A stretch of DNA of 64,000 nucleotides from Zerene cesonia. Its lineage: Eukaryota > Arthropoda > Insecta > Lepidoptera > Pieridae. The stretch's first letter is position 1. Each line of letters begins with the position of its first letter. Shown here one piece after another: positions 12,312 to 23,300 of this stretch. The stretch spans positions 4,774,001 to 4,838,000 of the forward strand of contig NC_052121.1 in NCBI RefSeq assembly GCF_012273895.1, given 5' to 3'. Position numbers and translations under genes: made by a program. Under the pieces are notes generated by a model. The model saw only the letters and a program-made list of their open reading frames with translations. It had not been told where the DNA came from and searched no databases.

Positions 12312-13311
12312 NNNNNNNNNNNNNNNNNNNNNNNNNNNNNNNNNNNNNNNNNNNNNNNNNNNNNNNNNNNNNNNNNNNNNNNNNNNNNNNNNNNNNNNNN
12401 NNNNNNNNNNNNNNNNNNNNNNNNNNNNNNNNNNNNNNNNNNNNNNNNNNNNNNNNNNNNNNNNNNNNNNNNNNNNNNNNNNNNNNNNNNNNNNNNNNNN
12501 NNNNNNNNNNNNNNNNNNNNNNNNNNNNNNNNNNNNNNNNNNNNNNNNNNNNNNNNNNNNNNNNNNNNNNNNNNNNNNNNNNNNNNNNNNNNNNNNNNNN
12601 NNNNNNNNNNNNNNNNNNNNNNNNNNNNNNNNNNNNNNNNNNNNNNNNNNNNNNNNNNNNNNNNNNNNNNNNNNNNNNNNNNNNNNNNNNNNNNNNNNNN
12701 NNNNNNNNNNNNNNNNNNNNNNNNNNNNNNNNNNNNNNNNNNNNNNNNNNNNNNNNNNNNNNNNNNNNNNNNNNNNNNNNNNNNNNNNNNNNNNNNNNNN
12801 NNNNNNNNNNNNNNNNNNNNNNNNNNNNNNNNNNNNNNNNNNNNNNNNNNNNNNNNNNNNNNNNNNNNNNNNNNNNNNNNNNNNNNNNNNNNNNNNNNNN
12901 NNNNNNNNNNNNNNNNNNNNNNNNNNNNNNNNNNNNNNNNNNNNNNNNNNNNNNNNNNNNNNNNNNNNNNNNNNNNNNNNNNNNNNNNNNNNNNNNNNNN
13001 NNNNNNNNNNNNNNNNNNNNNNNNNNNNNNNNNNNNNNNNNNNNNNNNNNNNNNNNNNNNNNNNNNNNNNNNNNNNNNNNNNNNNNNNNNNNNNNNNNNN
13101 NNNNNNNNNNNNNNNNNNNNNNNNNNNNNNNNNNNNNNNNNNNNNNNNNNNNNNNNNNNNNNNNNNNNNNNNNNNNNNNNNNNNNNNNNNNNNNNNNNNN
13201 NNNNNNNNNNNNNNNNNNNNNNNNNNNNNNNNNNNNNNNNNNNNNNNNNNNNNNNNNNNNNNNNNNNNNNNNNNNNNNNNNNNNNNNNNNNNNNNNNNNN
13301 NNNNNNNNNNN
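12312..13311. other. Scaffold gap of 1000 N
   Basis: Exactly 1000 undetermined bases, the usual arbitrary gap size. Its true length is unknown. Promoter or 5' UTR sequence of the downstream eIF1A gene may lie in it. Confidence 0.99.
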
Positions 13312-13596
13312 CTATTTTATATTTTATATATATTCATCTCATTCTTTTGTCGATTTACTGAAGTTTCACTTCTATCGTATATGAATCGCACACACACCTT
13401 TTTTTATTTATATATCATTTTATTTTGTCTGCGGGCTATAATTTTTATCAATCTGTGGATCTGTTGCAATGGCTGTAACACGGTGACGGTCCACAGACTG
13501 CAAACTGACATAAGTCATAAGGCCGTCAACATAGCAAATTTATAAAGATTTTCATAGTTTCTAATTGTATATGTTTGTACTCAAGATTATATAAAT

Positions 13597-14043
13597 ATGC
13601 CGAAAAACAAAGGAAAAGGAGGTAAAAACAGGAGGAGGGGTAAAAATGAAAACGAAACAGAAAAACGTGAGTTAGTATTCAAAGAAGACGGTCAGGAGTA
13701 CGCCCAAGTCACAAAGATGCTCGGTAATGGCCGCTTGGAGGCCATGTGCTTTGATGGCATAAAACGTCTTTGCCACATCAGAGGAAAACTTAGAAAAAAG
13801 GTATGGATAAATCAAGGCGATATCATATTAATTGGTTTACGAGATTACCAAGATGCCAAGGCTGACGTAATCTTAAAATATACACCTGATGAGGCAAGGA
13901 ATCTTAAAACGTATGGTGAATTCCCAGAAACTGTACGTATCAATGAGACAGTTGTGTATTCAGTCGACGGTTTGGATGAAGACATTGAGTTTGGAGATGA
14001 GGTCAGCTCAGACGATGAAGCCGATCCTGTTGATGCAGTTTAA
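13597..14043 (+). CDS. eIF1A: Eukaryotic translation initiation factor 1A (eIF1A)
   Basis: This 148-residue protein is the full eIF1A length. eIF1A binds the 40S subunit A site, promotes recruitment of eIF2-GTP-Met-tRNAi and supports scanning. The order is a basic N-terminal tail (MPKNKGKGGKNRRRGKNE), then the OB fold with GQEYAQVTKMLGNGRLEAMCFDG and KRLCHIRGKLRKKVWI. These are followed by GDIILIGLRDYQD, a helical part (DVILKYTPDEARNLKTYGE) and an acidic C-terminal tail ending DDEADPVDAV. The start ATG has A at -3 and is the first Met of the family consensus. The coding sequence has no intron in this window. A 5' UTR intron ending before the start (possible acceptor 'ctcaag' near 13585) cannot be excluded. 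Confidence 0.97.
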   Translation: MPKNKGKGGKNRRRGKNENETEKRELVFKEDGQEYAQVTKMLGNGRLEAMCFDGIKRLCHIRGKLRKKVWINQGDIILIGLRDYQDAKADVILKYTPDEARNLKTYGEFPETVRINETVVYSVDGLDEDIEFGDEVSSDDEADPVDAV

Positions 14044-14607
14044 ATCGTTTTTTATATCTTAAATCCACAGTATCTATGTAAGTTTATGTAAATTTATTTC
14101 TGTTCAATAGAATGATTTGTAACACTGTTTTTAATTGATTCATCATTGAGATTAGAAGATTGTCTAAACATTTTAGGCAAAACCTAGCACTGTTAACATT
14201 CTCCAATACTTCATGCAAAATTGCAGAAATTTCTATTATTTAGTATTATTTATTATTAATTAAAATAGTCATCCCTCAAACTATGAAACAACTACTAGGA
14301 AATATTGCACAACATTCCTTGAAGTACCATTTAAAACTCCTATAGAAAAATGTTTAAAATCTAAGGAATGTACATAATTAAATACTTTAAAACATCCTTT
14401 GTGTTTGCTTTCTTTCTCAATTCACCCTTGTAAGTTTTATTATGCTATTATGTATTTGGTGATTGGATTCATTGCTTATTATTTTAATCCTGCCTAATTT
14501 TAAAGGCATTATTATAGAATATAATTTTGAGGTGATAGCCTCAAATAGCCTCAAAGTCAAAATTCAATGATTTTTAAATATTATTTTTGTTTTTCAAAAA
14601 TTGTTTT

Positions 14608-14613
14608 AATAAA
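14608..14613 (+). terminator. Possible polyadenylation signal of eIF1A
   Basis: AATAAA lies about 565 bases after the eIF1A stop in AT-rich DNA. It is the first canonical hexamer I noticed in this direction. Use is inferred only. Confidence 0.35.
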
Positions 14614-14682
14614 AATCCAATATATAAAATCAAATATAGATCAAAGTTATATTTACTTTTTGATTAAATATCTTATATATAA

Positions 14683-14856
14683 AATTCTCGTGTCACAATG
14701 TTAGTCTCTATACTCCTCCCAAACGTCTTGACCGATTCCTCTGAAATTTGGTAAGCATATTGGGTAGGTCTGAGAATTGGCTAACATCTATTTTTCATAC
14801 CACTAAACGATAAGAGTAAGGCAGAACAGCATTTGCCGGGTGCAGCTAGTAATTAA
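14683..14856 (+). repeat. RTE-related short repeat
   Basis: It begins 'ctcgtgtcacaatgttagtc' and includes 'cttgaccgattcctctgaaa' and 'catattgggtaggtctgaga'. It ends 'ccgggtgcagctagtaatt', the 3' end typical of this arthropod repeat family. Non-coding. Confidence 0.6.
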
Positions 14857-14865
14857 CTATATTTA

Positions 14866-15023
14866 ACACTAGCTGTTCGCTCATGCTACATATATAGCCT
14901 GTCACTTGGTGAAGTTGCAGCTTTCTAATGGTGAAAGAATTTTTGAAATTGCTCCAATGGTTCTTGAGTTAATCCATTACAAACAAAAATACAAATTTTT
15001 CCTCTTTATGATATTAGTGTAGA
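14866..15023 (+). repeat. SINE-like repeat
   Basis: A copy of the family at 4864-5000, with head 'actagctgttcgctcatg' and tail 'cctctttatgatattagtgt'. A second copy or head of the same family follows near 15450-15550 ('agctctatgatattatggta', 'agctgttcgctcgtgtgg'). Confidence 0.6.
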
Positions 15024-15737
15024 AAAAACTAAACTGTTAATTGTCAGAACTAGATCCGGGATTTAAAGGGGATCATATGGGATGTACCAGCATTCAAATA
15101 AAAAAAGAATTGTGGTTCACTAAATAAAAAGTGCATTTGTTCATTTATTAATAGTATAACTCTTTTGGTTTTTAAAAGATGTAATAAATGATGACTTCTT
15201 AGTAATTAAATATGCTTTTTTTTAGCTTCACCTTTTTGTTAGTATGTAACTGTCTCTATACTCAGATTTTGAACCATTTCAAACTTATCAAGGATCAGTG
15301 ACAATGCAATAATTTCATGAGTTTATCTTTCTATCCTGACTAGGATTAAACAGTTTCCTTGCATATAGTTATTAAGTTGCATATAGTAATTTAAGAGTAT
15401 GTGAGGTATGGTTGATTACATTGTTTTTTTTTATATTTTTTTAACCAGTAGTTCTTGAGATTAGAGCGTTCAAACAAACATATAAACTTTTCAGCTCTAT
15501 GATATTATGGTATAGATTAGCTGTTCGCTCGTGTGGACTACAAAATTATGTACTTTGCTTATTTTCTAAGAGGCAGTATGACATATAAGAGATATATCTC
15601 TCTTAATACTTTTACTAAATAACCAAACCCTTAATTATCATAACAAGAACAATGACAAACAAATGGGACCACACCGAAGGCACCAGTTTTCAAGAGAAAC
15701 ATCAAGAATGTTAAAATCGAATCGAAAGTTCCGAGGT

Positions 15738-16737
15738 NNNNNNNNNNNNNNNNNNNNNNNNNNNNNNNNNNNNNNNNNNNNNNNNNNNNNNNNNNNNNNN
15801 NNNNNNNNNNNNNNNNNNNNNNNNNNNNNNNNNNNNNNNNNNNNNNNNNNNNNNNNNNNNNNNNNNNNNNNNNNNNNNNNNNNNNNNNNNNNNNNNNNNN
15901 NNNNNNNNNNNNNNNNNNNNNNNNNNNNNNNNNNNNNNNNNNNNNNNNNNNNNNNNNNNNNNNNNNNNNNNNNNNNNNNNNNNNNNNNNNNNNNNNNNNN
16001 NNNNNNNNNNNNNNNNNNNNNNNNNNNNNNNNNNNNNNNNNNNNNNNNNNNNNNNNNNNNNNNNNNNNNNNNNNNNNNNNNNNNNNNNNNNNNNNNNNNN
16101 NNNNNNNNNNNNNNNNNNNNNNNNNNNNNNNNNNNNNNNNNNNNNNNNNNNNNNNNNNNNNNNNNNNNNNNNNNNNNNNNNNNNNNNNNNNNNNNNNNNN
16201 NNNNNNNNNNNNNNNNNNNNNNNNNNNNNNNNNNNNNNNNNNNNNNNNNNNNNNNNNNNNNNNNNNNNNNNNNNNNNNNNNNNNNNNNNNNNNNNNNNNN
16301 NNNNNNNNNNNNNNNNNNNNNNNNNNNNNNNNNNNNNNNNNNNNNNNNNNNNNNNNNNNNNNNNNNNNNNNNNNNNNNNNNNNNNNNNNNNNNNNNNNNN
16401 NNNNNNNNNNNNNNNNNNNNNNNNNNNNNNNNNNNNNNNNNNNNNNNNNNNNNNNNNNNNNNNNNNNNNNNNNNNNNNNNNNNNNNNNNNNNNNNNNNNN
16501 NNNNNNNNNNNNNNNNNNNNNNNNNNNNNNNNNNNNNNNNNNNNNNNNNNNNNNNNNNNNNNNNNNNNNNNNNNNNNNNNNNNNNNNNNNNNNNNNNNNN
16601 NNNNNNNNNNNNNNNNNNNNNNNNNNNNNNNNNNNNNNNNNNNNNNNNNNNNNNNNNNNNNNNNNNNNNNNNNNNNNNNNNNNNNNNNNNNNNNNNNNNN
16701 NNNNNNNNNNNNNNNNNNNNNNNNNNNNNNNNNNNNN
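15738..16737. other. Scaffold gap of 1000 N
   Basis: Exactly 1000 undetermined bases. Open frames drawn through it on either strand are artefacts of the N run. Confidence 0.99.
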
Positions 16738-16833
16738 ATTTTGTGAGGACATATCTAACTGACGTTGAAAATCTTCCATTTTGTCCCTGAACATTTGAGA
16801 CATCTGTGCTAATGTCTGTTTAATGTCATCCAT
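16738..16833 (-). CDS. Partial open frame cut by gap, possibly retroelement ORF1
   Basis: A real ATG at 16833 opens a minus-strand frame of 32 residues (MDDIKQTLAQMSQMFRDKME...) before the gap. The composition is charged, helical and rich in Met/Gln/Asp, and suggests a coiled coil. Such N-termini are common in retroelement ORF1/Gag proteins, and the area is repeat-rich, but I do not recognise the protein. What lies inside the gap is unknown, and the sequence on the far side (15631-15737) cannot be assigned to the same frame with confidence. Confidence 0.3.
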
Positions 16834-17104
16834 ATTTTGTATTTGAGAATTTTTTGATACAGTTGTTTAAAAGTGATGTTATATTATAAAGGATATTTAT
16901 ACTGGTATGTACAAACTTTTAAGCTTGCATAACACAAGTTTAAATATGAAAATCAAAATAAATAATTAATTTAAACTTTTAAGACTTTACAAAAACGTGT
17001 GCTCTTTTTAACCATCTACCCCCGAAAAAAAAAACCTCGAGGTTCTAACATACACAAAAAAAATTATCGAATAGAGTACCTCCTCTCTGAAGTCGGTAGA
17101 AAAT

Positions 17105-17280
17105 AACTATTATCTAGCTGCGCAACGCGCGTAAATCTGTATCCCGCAGGAATATTGGAATAAAATGCTGCCTATGTGCTATTCCAGTTGTCCAGCTATC
17201 TTCGTACCAAATTCCATAGCAATCGGTTCAATACATCATTCCATATTTACAAACTTTCGCGTTTATAATATTAGTAGGAA
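17105..17280 (-). repeat. Dispersed repeat, 'CTTTCACGC' family, reverse copy
   Basis: Read on the minus strand, this matches the copy at 6021-6211: it starts with TATTATAAACGCGAAAGTTTG, then CAATCGGTTCA-like and GCTGGACAACTGGAATA words, and ends GCGCAGCTAG. Confidence 0.6.
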
Positions 17281-17333
17281 GGGTTTTGGGATTAGGGTAG
17301 GTATTAGGTATTAATTTTTTTTATGTCATCGTC

Positions 17334-17600
17334 GGCAATGGAGCTGGTGCATCGTCTGATGGTAAGCGCTACCATCGTCCTAGCATTTGGAGAGGAAATG
17401 GATTGCCTACAAATGAACTGACAAGAGAAATAAAGGAAAGGACTTGGAAGAGTAAGGAAAAGGATATGGGCCTCCGCTCCCCACACACCGAACAAAACAC
17501 AGCACTATGCTATTTCACGCCGGTCTTTCGTGGGGTTGTGGTACTTCCCCGGTGTAAGCTGACCCAATTCTTGCTGAATCGTGTTCGGCTACCACATATA
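17334..17600 (-). repeat. SINE-like repeat, 'GGCACGAATTGGGCC' family, reverse copy
   Basis: The minus-strand reading has the order of the copies at 42690-42990, 49356-49650 and 59154-59412: a head with AATTGGGTCAGCTTACACCG, then CACAACCCCACGAAAGACC, GTGTGTGGGGAGCGGAGG and CATATCCTTTTCC. It ends with TAGCGCTTACCATCAGACG. Confidence 0.6.
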
Positions 17601-17689
17601 AGAAAATATTATTCCATAACTGAATATGTGCTACGTTTGACTGGACTAATAGACTAATTATTATTATTTATTTAGGAAAGGGCTGGGTG

Positions 17690-17890
17690 AATGATAATGG
17701 CCCGTCATCACAATCGACATTCAACAGTGTTGGCTCCTGATGCATCAAAAATGATTGTCGGTGCCGCAGTGATTACAGGCCCCTCTTCACAATCGACAGC
17801 GTTGAGCCAAGAAGGCAAGAACCAACAAATGATCGTCCATGTTCGCTAATTGCCGCTAAAATCATTGGTGTGGCCCTGTGCAGTGTGCAG
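17690..17890. other. GC-richer block with internal direct repeats
   Basis: The word 'tcacaatcgaca' appears twice (near 17707 and 17787), each after a GGCCC-like word, so this may be a diverged tandem pair of about 80 bases. No coding content. Probably repeat-derived. Confidence 0.3.
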
Positions 17891-18233
17891 TAGTTTGCTA
17901 AGTTCTATTTTTTGCTACTAATTCAATTGCAATTCTGCTATAAATATGAAATTAAGTTTATTATATATTTTGGCAGGATTTCAGTCAAGCTAAAACATAT
18001 TGAAAATTTTTAGATACTGTAATTGATAAAAAACCAAGAAAATCTAAATTAAACAACAAAAATGAACATCTTTCACAAACCGCTTTTTATTACGGATTTA
18101 TAAAAAGTTACATTTATACTTTTTTATTATTTTTATTATTTCCTCTATAATACTTATTACTAACGTTAACTTCCTAAAAAAGTATTTTTAATATCCTAGT
18201 GGTGTTACATAAAATAAACAAAATTAAAATGTT

Positions 18234-18292
18234 TTATATAATATGCCAATAGTGCATGTTATATGGCAATATACTATTGCCATATTATATAA
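18234..18292. other. Near-perfect hairpin
   Basis: A 20-base left arm (18234-18253) is complementary to the right arm (18273-18292) with one mismatch, around a 19-base loop. It is AT-rich. It could be a small inverted-repeat transposon or a hairpin RNA precursor. No other support. Confidence 0.4.
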
Positions 18293-20307
18293 TTTTTTTG
18301 GGAATATCAAATGGCCTTGGGTCATAATAAATTATTTTTTTCAGTGCCTTGAATAAAATTCACTTTTATTTGAAATAATTGAAATAGAATAATTCTCATT
18401 ATGAATTATTTCTCAAATATTATTCTGCCATAGCCATGAAATTGGGCTTACCTATTCCGGGATTGTTCGTACGTGCACACAAACTTTGCCCATTGGCTAT
18501 CATTCGTATGTATATTAGTACCAACACGACAATTACGCCAAATATCTGCAATAATTGCAGATCAAAGATATTTTGGCCCTCTACACTATAGTGACTATAA
18601 CTACTCTTCCAACACGTATTTATTTTTTTCTACATGTTTGAAATAACATGTTTTGAATGTTTGCAGGGAACATTCCGTTTTAATTGTAATCTGAAGGAAA
18701 AAACATTTATAAAAACCATGTTTGTGGGTTTTTATATATGTAAATGCGAATTTGCGAATGTGAGGGACCCGAATAAGAATGACTGTTAAGATTTTCATAC
18801 TATAATAATAAGATATCTAAACTGTCTCGTTACCTGAAATTGTATAATTTCTACACCATTCTGAATACACATTTCTACCTCTAAGCTTATAATTTTTTTT
18901 GGTAAGATAAATAAAAAAGCAAATTTATAATAACTATTCTAAGGACAAATTTTACTACATCAGACAGTAAAGAACGGTCAATATCCATCATCTTATGAGG
19001 TATGTCCCATTTCTTTTTGGACACTCTTCTTTGGTATACTTTAATGTAATGAATTAAAAATTTAACGATATAAATAAATTGCAACTGATGCTCGTCAATA
19101 TGAAAGAGCCAGTGCAGAGTGGTTAATATGTATTTTTATAAGATAAATAATTAACATTTCAATGGTATCGGTGATGCTCACATTTTTCTTCTATGACTTT
19201 TTTATTTTTTTATCTGTTGAGGCCCCAAGATTTTAAAATGTTGCCATCTAGCAATCGCCATATTGAATTTTGTTGTGCTTCGGTAGAAAACATTGTGAGC
19301 ACGTGGATTGTTGGATTTTTATTATTGAGCGAAATTCATAAGTAAACTTTATATATTGGCTTATTTTAGAAGTGATTTTATTTTCTTTTCTTGAAATTTG
19401 AAACATCAGTACTTGTACATCAAAGTAAGTAACCATTCTTATTTGCCGGCATCATTCCAGATTTGGATCACGGGTTTGATCTATTAGTAGGTCGTGATGA
19501 CGATACGCCTCAGAAGTTAAAAACAAATATATATCTTACTTCCTTTTAGCTCTATAAACAGAGAGTTAGTGCATTGTTATATATTGACATACCGTTAATT
19601 GCGTAACCTTTCATTTTTTATTTCGTACAAATGCTTACGTGTTGTCCGTGAAGGTTTCCACATTGCTCGTGACCCAAACCGGACAACGTTTACGTAGTCA
19701 ACGTAGCTAATAACACAAGCACATGGTCAACGCCAATTTTAATAAATAAATAAATAAAATTCTTTATTATTTGTTGTAAAATAGATATTTGAACTAATAT
19801 TTTAACCAAAATTTTGTACATATTTTTTATATTACCGTATGGTATCGCCGGTATAACGTTGCATGTGCCGATCGTTATTTATTTATTTTTTTATAAAAAA
19901 AATATTGTTTTTTGAAATGGCTAAGGTACGTATGCTTTTTTTTCATTTGTAAATATTTCACGCTGTTTCTATTCCGTTATCTATTATTATCACTACACTA
20001 AATTTAAACTTTATAGGTGTTATCTCTCAAGAAAAAATTGAGGTTTATGTATTTAATATATCTATGTTCGGATTGAATTTATTTTTCCTACAATATGTAG
20101 GAATTTAATGTTATTCTTTGAATACATGTTGGTTTTAAGCTATACAAAATTTTGTTCTTTGTATTTGAATAAAACAAGTCTCTCTTCTCTTATCTTAGTA
20201 TTATCAAACCAAGCTCTTGTATTTTGGCATGACAAAATATTACTATTTCTTATTTAAGAAAAATATTTTTCTTTGTTATAGTTCATTTGTAAAAGTGGCT
20301 TATTACA

Positions 20308-23300
20308 ATGGCACCCTCTCGTCAATTGCTCATGTGGTCAGTACCTTCAATAGCTGTCTTGTTAGGAATTTTTTGGTTCAAGAAAAAGAGAGAATATGCA
20401 AAATCTGACCCAGGAGGAAGAGAAAGAATAAAAAGTTTACAAGAGGAATTAGCTGAAGCGTTAAATGCAGAGGCAGAGTTAAGAAAATCATCGCCCATAG
20501 GAAAGGCTGATCGTTCTATTATTAAATCAGCCCCCATTGACATAATACCTAACGGCTGTGGCTCACAGAGATCATCTCCCATAGAATTGACAGACGAGGA
20601 GGTGGATTTGGAAATTGAAAAGATCATAAGAAAGAAATCTATAGAGAAAGAAAAGAAAATGTCCTTAGGTATAGATAGTTATATGGAGTCTGTGAGAAAC
20701 AAAGAAAAAGCCTGTGTTTTAACAAAAACTGAGTGTGATTTAAACTCATCTTTCAGAGCAGAAATGATTTGCAACATCAATGAAAACATGCGTTCTATAA
20801 ATGTTAATGAGGAATCTGGAAATTCTGTTGCCATTGACAATTTAGCTGATGACAAATTATCACAGACAGAAACACAGTCAGATAGTACAAAAGTTGATGC
20901 TATTGCATCTGAAAGTACACTGACTGAAAATACTTCCTCTGAAAATGCTTCAGAGGAATTAAATGATAATAATAATGAGACTGTTGAATCTAGAAATATT
21001 GAAGAACCTGTTGAAGGTCAAAATAGATACTCAACTTCACAAGCTAGGAGAATTTCTGAACGGGATTCAGCTAACCACAGTCCTGTGGATCCCATGATGG
21101 CTAGTCCGTCCATGTGTCACTTCTCAGATGACCATAGTGAGGTATGTAATATGTACTTTTTATGCATATAATTTTTTATTACTTCCTATGAAATATTTAT
21201 GAAATTTGTATATGTATATTTTAGGGTTCTAGTGATAGTGGTAAGGGATGTTCAGAGGCTGCAAGTCCACCACCTACAAATATGAATATTGTTGCCTCTG
21301 AAGCAGGCCTTAGAATACATCAATTTTTAATACCACAGACCCTGGTTGGTCTGTTAATAGGCAAATGTGGTTCATTTGTATCATGCATCAAAGTTAAGAC
21401 TGGTGCAACTGTTTATGTTAGAAGACATCCTGAGGTGTCAAAACAAAAGATTTGTGCAATTGAAGGTAAACTATTTTATTTTATTATTTTTTTTTTTTGG
21501 CAGTAAACTTAAGTGTTATCTCTCAGTGATATGTGTAGTTTGCATTGTTATCCAAAAATTTGTAAGTACATGTTAAAAAAGAAAAAAATATATTTAAGGA
21601 ACTCAAACTGAAATTGAGGCAGCTTTAGAAATGATAAAAGAGAAATTCCCTGAGAAGAGGTTCCCCAACTTCACAACAAAGGAAATCAGTGCAGAATTAT
21701 ATCAACGATTGGCGCCTTTAGTGCCAGAATACCTTCAAGTGAGTACCCCTTCCCGCTTCAAAATAACATTAAGCTTATTTTTTCTTTTTTTTCTTTTTTG
21801 CAATTTCACTTGTTTCTCAAAGCAAGTGCAAAATGTTTAATGAATGTTGTATGCTTATTAATTCAGTTACAGCTAGTGGAGTCGGTGAACAATGACACGA
21901 TAATGACGTGTCTCGTGAGCGCGGGGCACTTCTTCCTCCAGCAGCCGCTGCACCCGACTTTCCCCTCGCTGCACGCGCTACACCGCCTCATGGCCGCCAC
22001 ATATCAGAATCCGGACGTGCCGTCATTGCCGCGCCCGGTGAAAGGTATGTGCAACCAAATGGCCTTTTCTGACATTTTGATCTTGATTAACGTGCTCGTT
22101 TTTTTCTTTGATCTGATTTATGAAGATAATTATGACACTTAGGTTTCTCGGATAATAAAACTTGTTACTTATGTGCTTTCTTTTTATGATCCCTAGCTAA
22201 AATTAGTTTTTGAGGAACCTGGTATAATCACCCTTGTTTTTTTTTTGCGTTTTGATGCTTTCTTTTATTCATATTTTTGAAGATATTGGCAACAACTTTT
22301 ATTTAAACGAGACTAATGTCTTGTTACTGTGCAGATGTTTAGCGAGATATGTATGTTGTTATTTGTGTCAATGGTTTGTGTACGAATTTAAGAATTGCGG
22401 TCAAGGTCATTCACGAATCTTTTTCGAGTTTAAACAAAACTGAAAACACACATATAATTATAAGCAGATATAGTGACCATTAAAATATTATTTGTGAAAT
22501 TATCGCATTAAGTCAATATTTTCAACGACTGCTGTAAAAAAAAATACAATATATTATTTGTATGGTACTAGTTATAAAAAATAACTCGATGTTATGGAAA
22601 TTCACATCCTCCATACTGAAAAGTCATAATAATATTTAATTTATCTGAAGTTTTTTTGTCGATTATTTCGTAAAATATTATAAACGAATACAAATAAACA
22701 TTTGATTAATTAACCTTTAAATACGCAGCAATTATACGCAAGTCGTAACTACGTAATACCACGTCATTATTATGTTTTCATTGGTAACAGTAAATATTAT
22801 ATATGCTACATTATGATCTTGAAATCTGGACCAATGTCGAATTTGAAAAAGCATAATGTATTTTATAACTATTTAATCATTTTAAAATCTTGTTTCGTCT
22901 TTCTTTAATCCCGTTTATTATTCGTTTTATTTGATTTGAACCTAATAATTTGATTTTATTTGTATTTTAATATTTATGCATGACTAAAGATAAGATTTAT
23001 ATACCCCATAAGGCATTATTTTACATTTGTATAGACGTTTTTATTGAAATATGGCTCATAAATTTTTAATGTAAAAATTTATGTCAAACAAAGTGAGACC
23101 ATCAAATTATACAAAATTAATCATTGACAGGCAGTGGCCGTGGCATATTCGGTCGTCCAATGTCGCCAAAACTGAACTGCACTGAACTAAATGAAACTAT
23201 ATAAAATTTAAAAGTAAATATCACCTACAGGAAAATAGGGCACTAAATTATCCGGACTAATAACGGCTTCTATTGAAACCTGTTATAGAGATATAAATAT

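Noticed and set aside
15631..16833. 400- and 375-codon frames spanning the second gap
   Set aside because: They are open only because N codons never read as stops. Only the 32 codons before the gap on the minus strand are real sequence.
3610..22405. FTZ-F1-like sites (TCAAGGCCA near 3608, a reverse site near 4447, TCAAGGTCA near 22402)
   Set aside because: The YCAAGGYCR word is expected about four times by chance on both strands in 64 kb, so these carry no weight alone.
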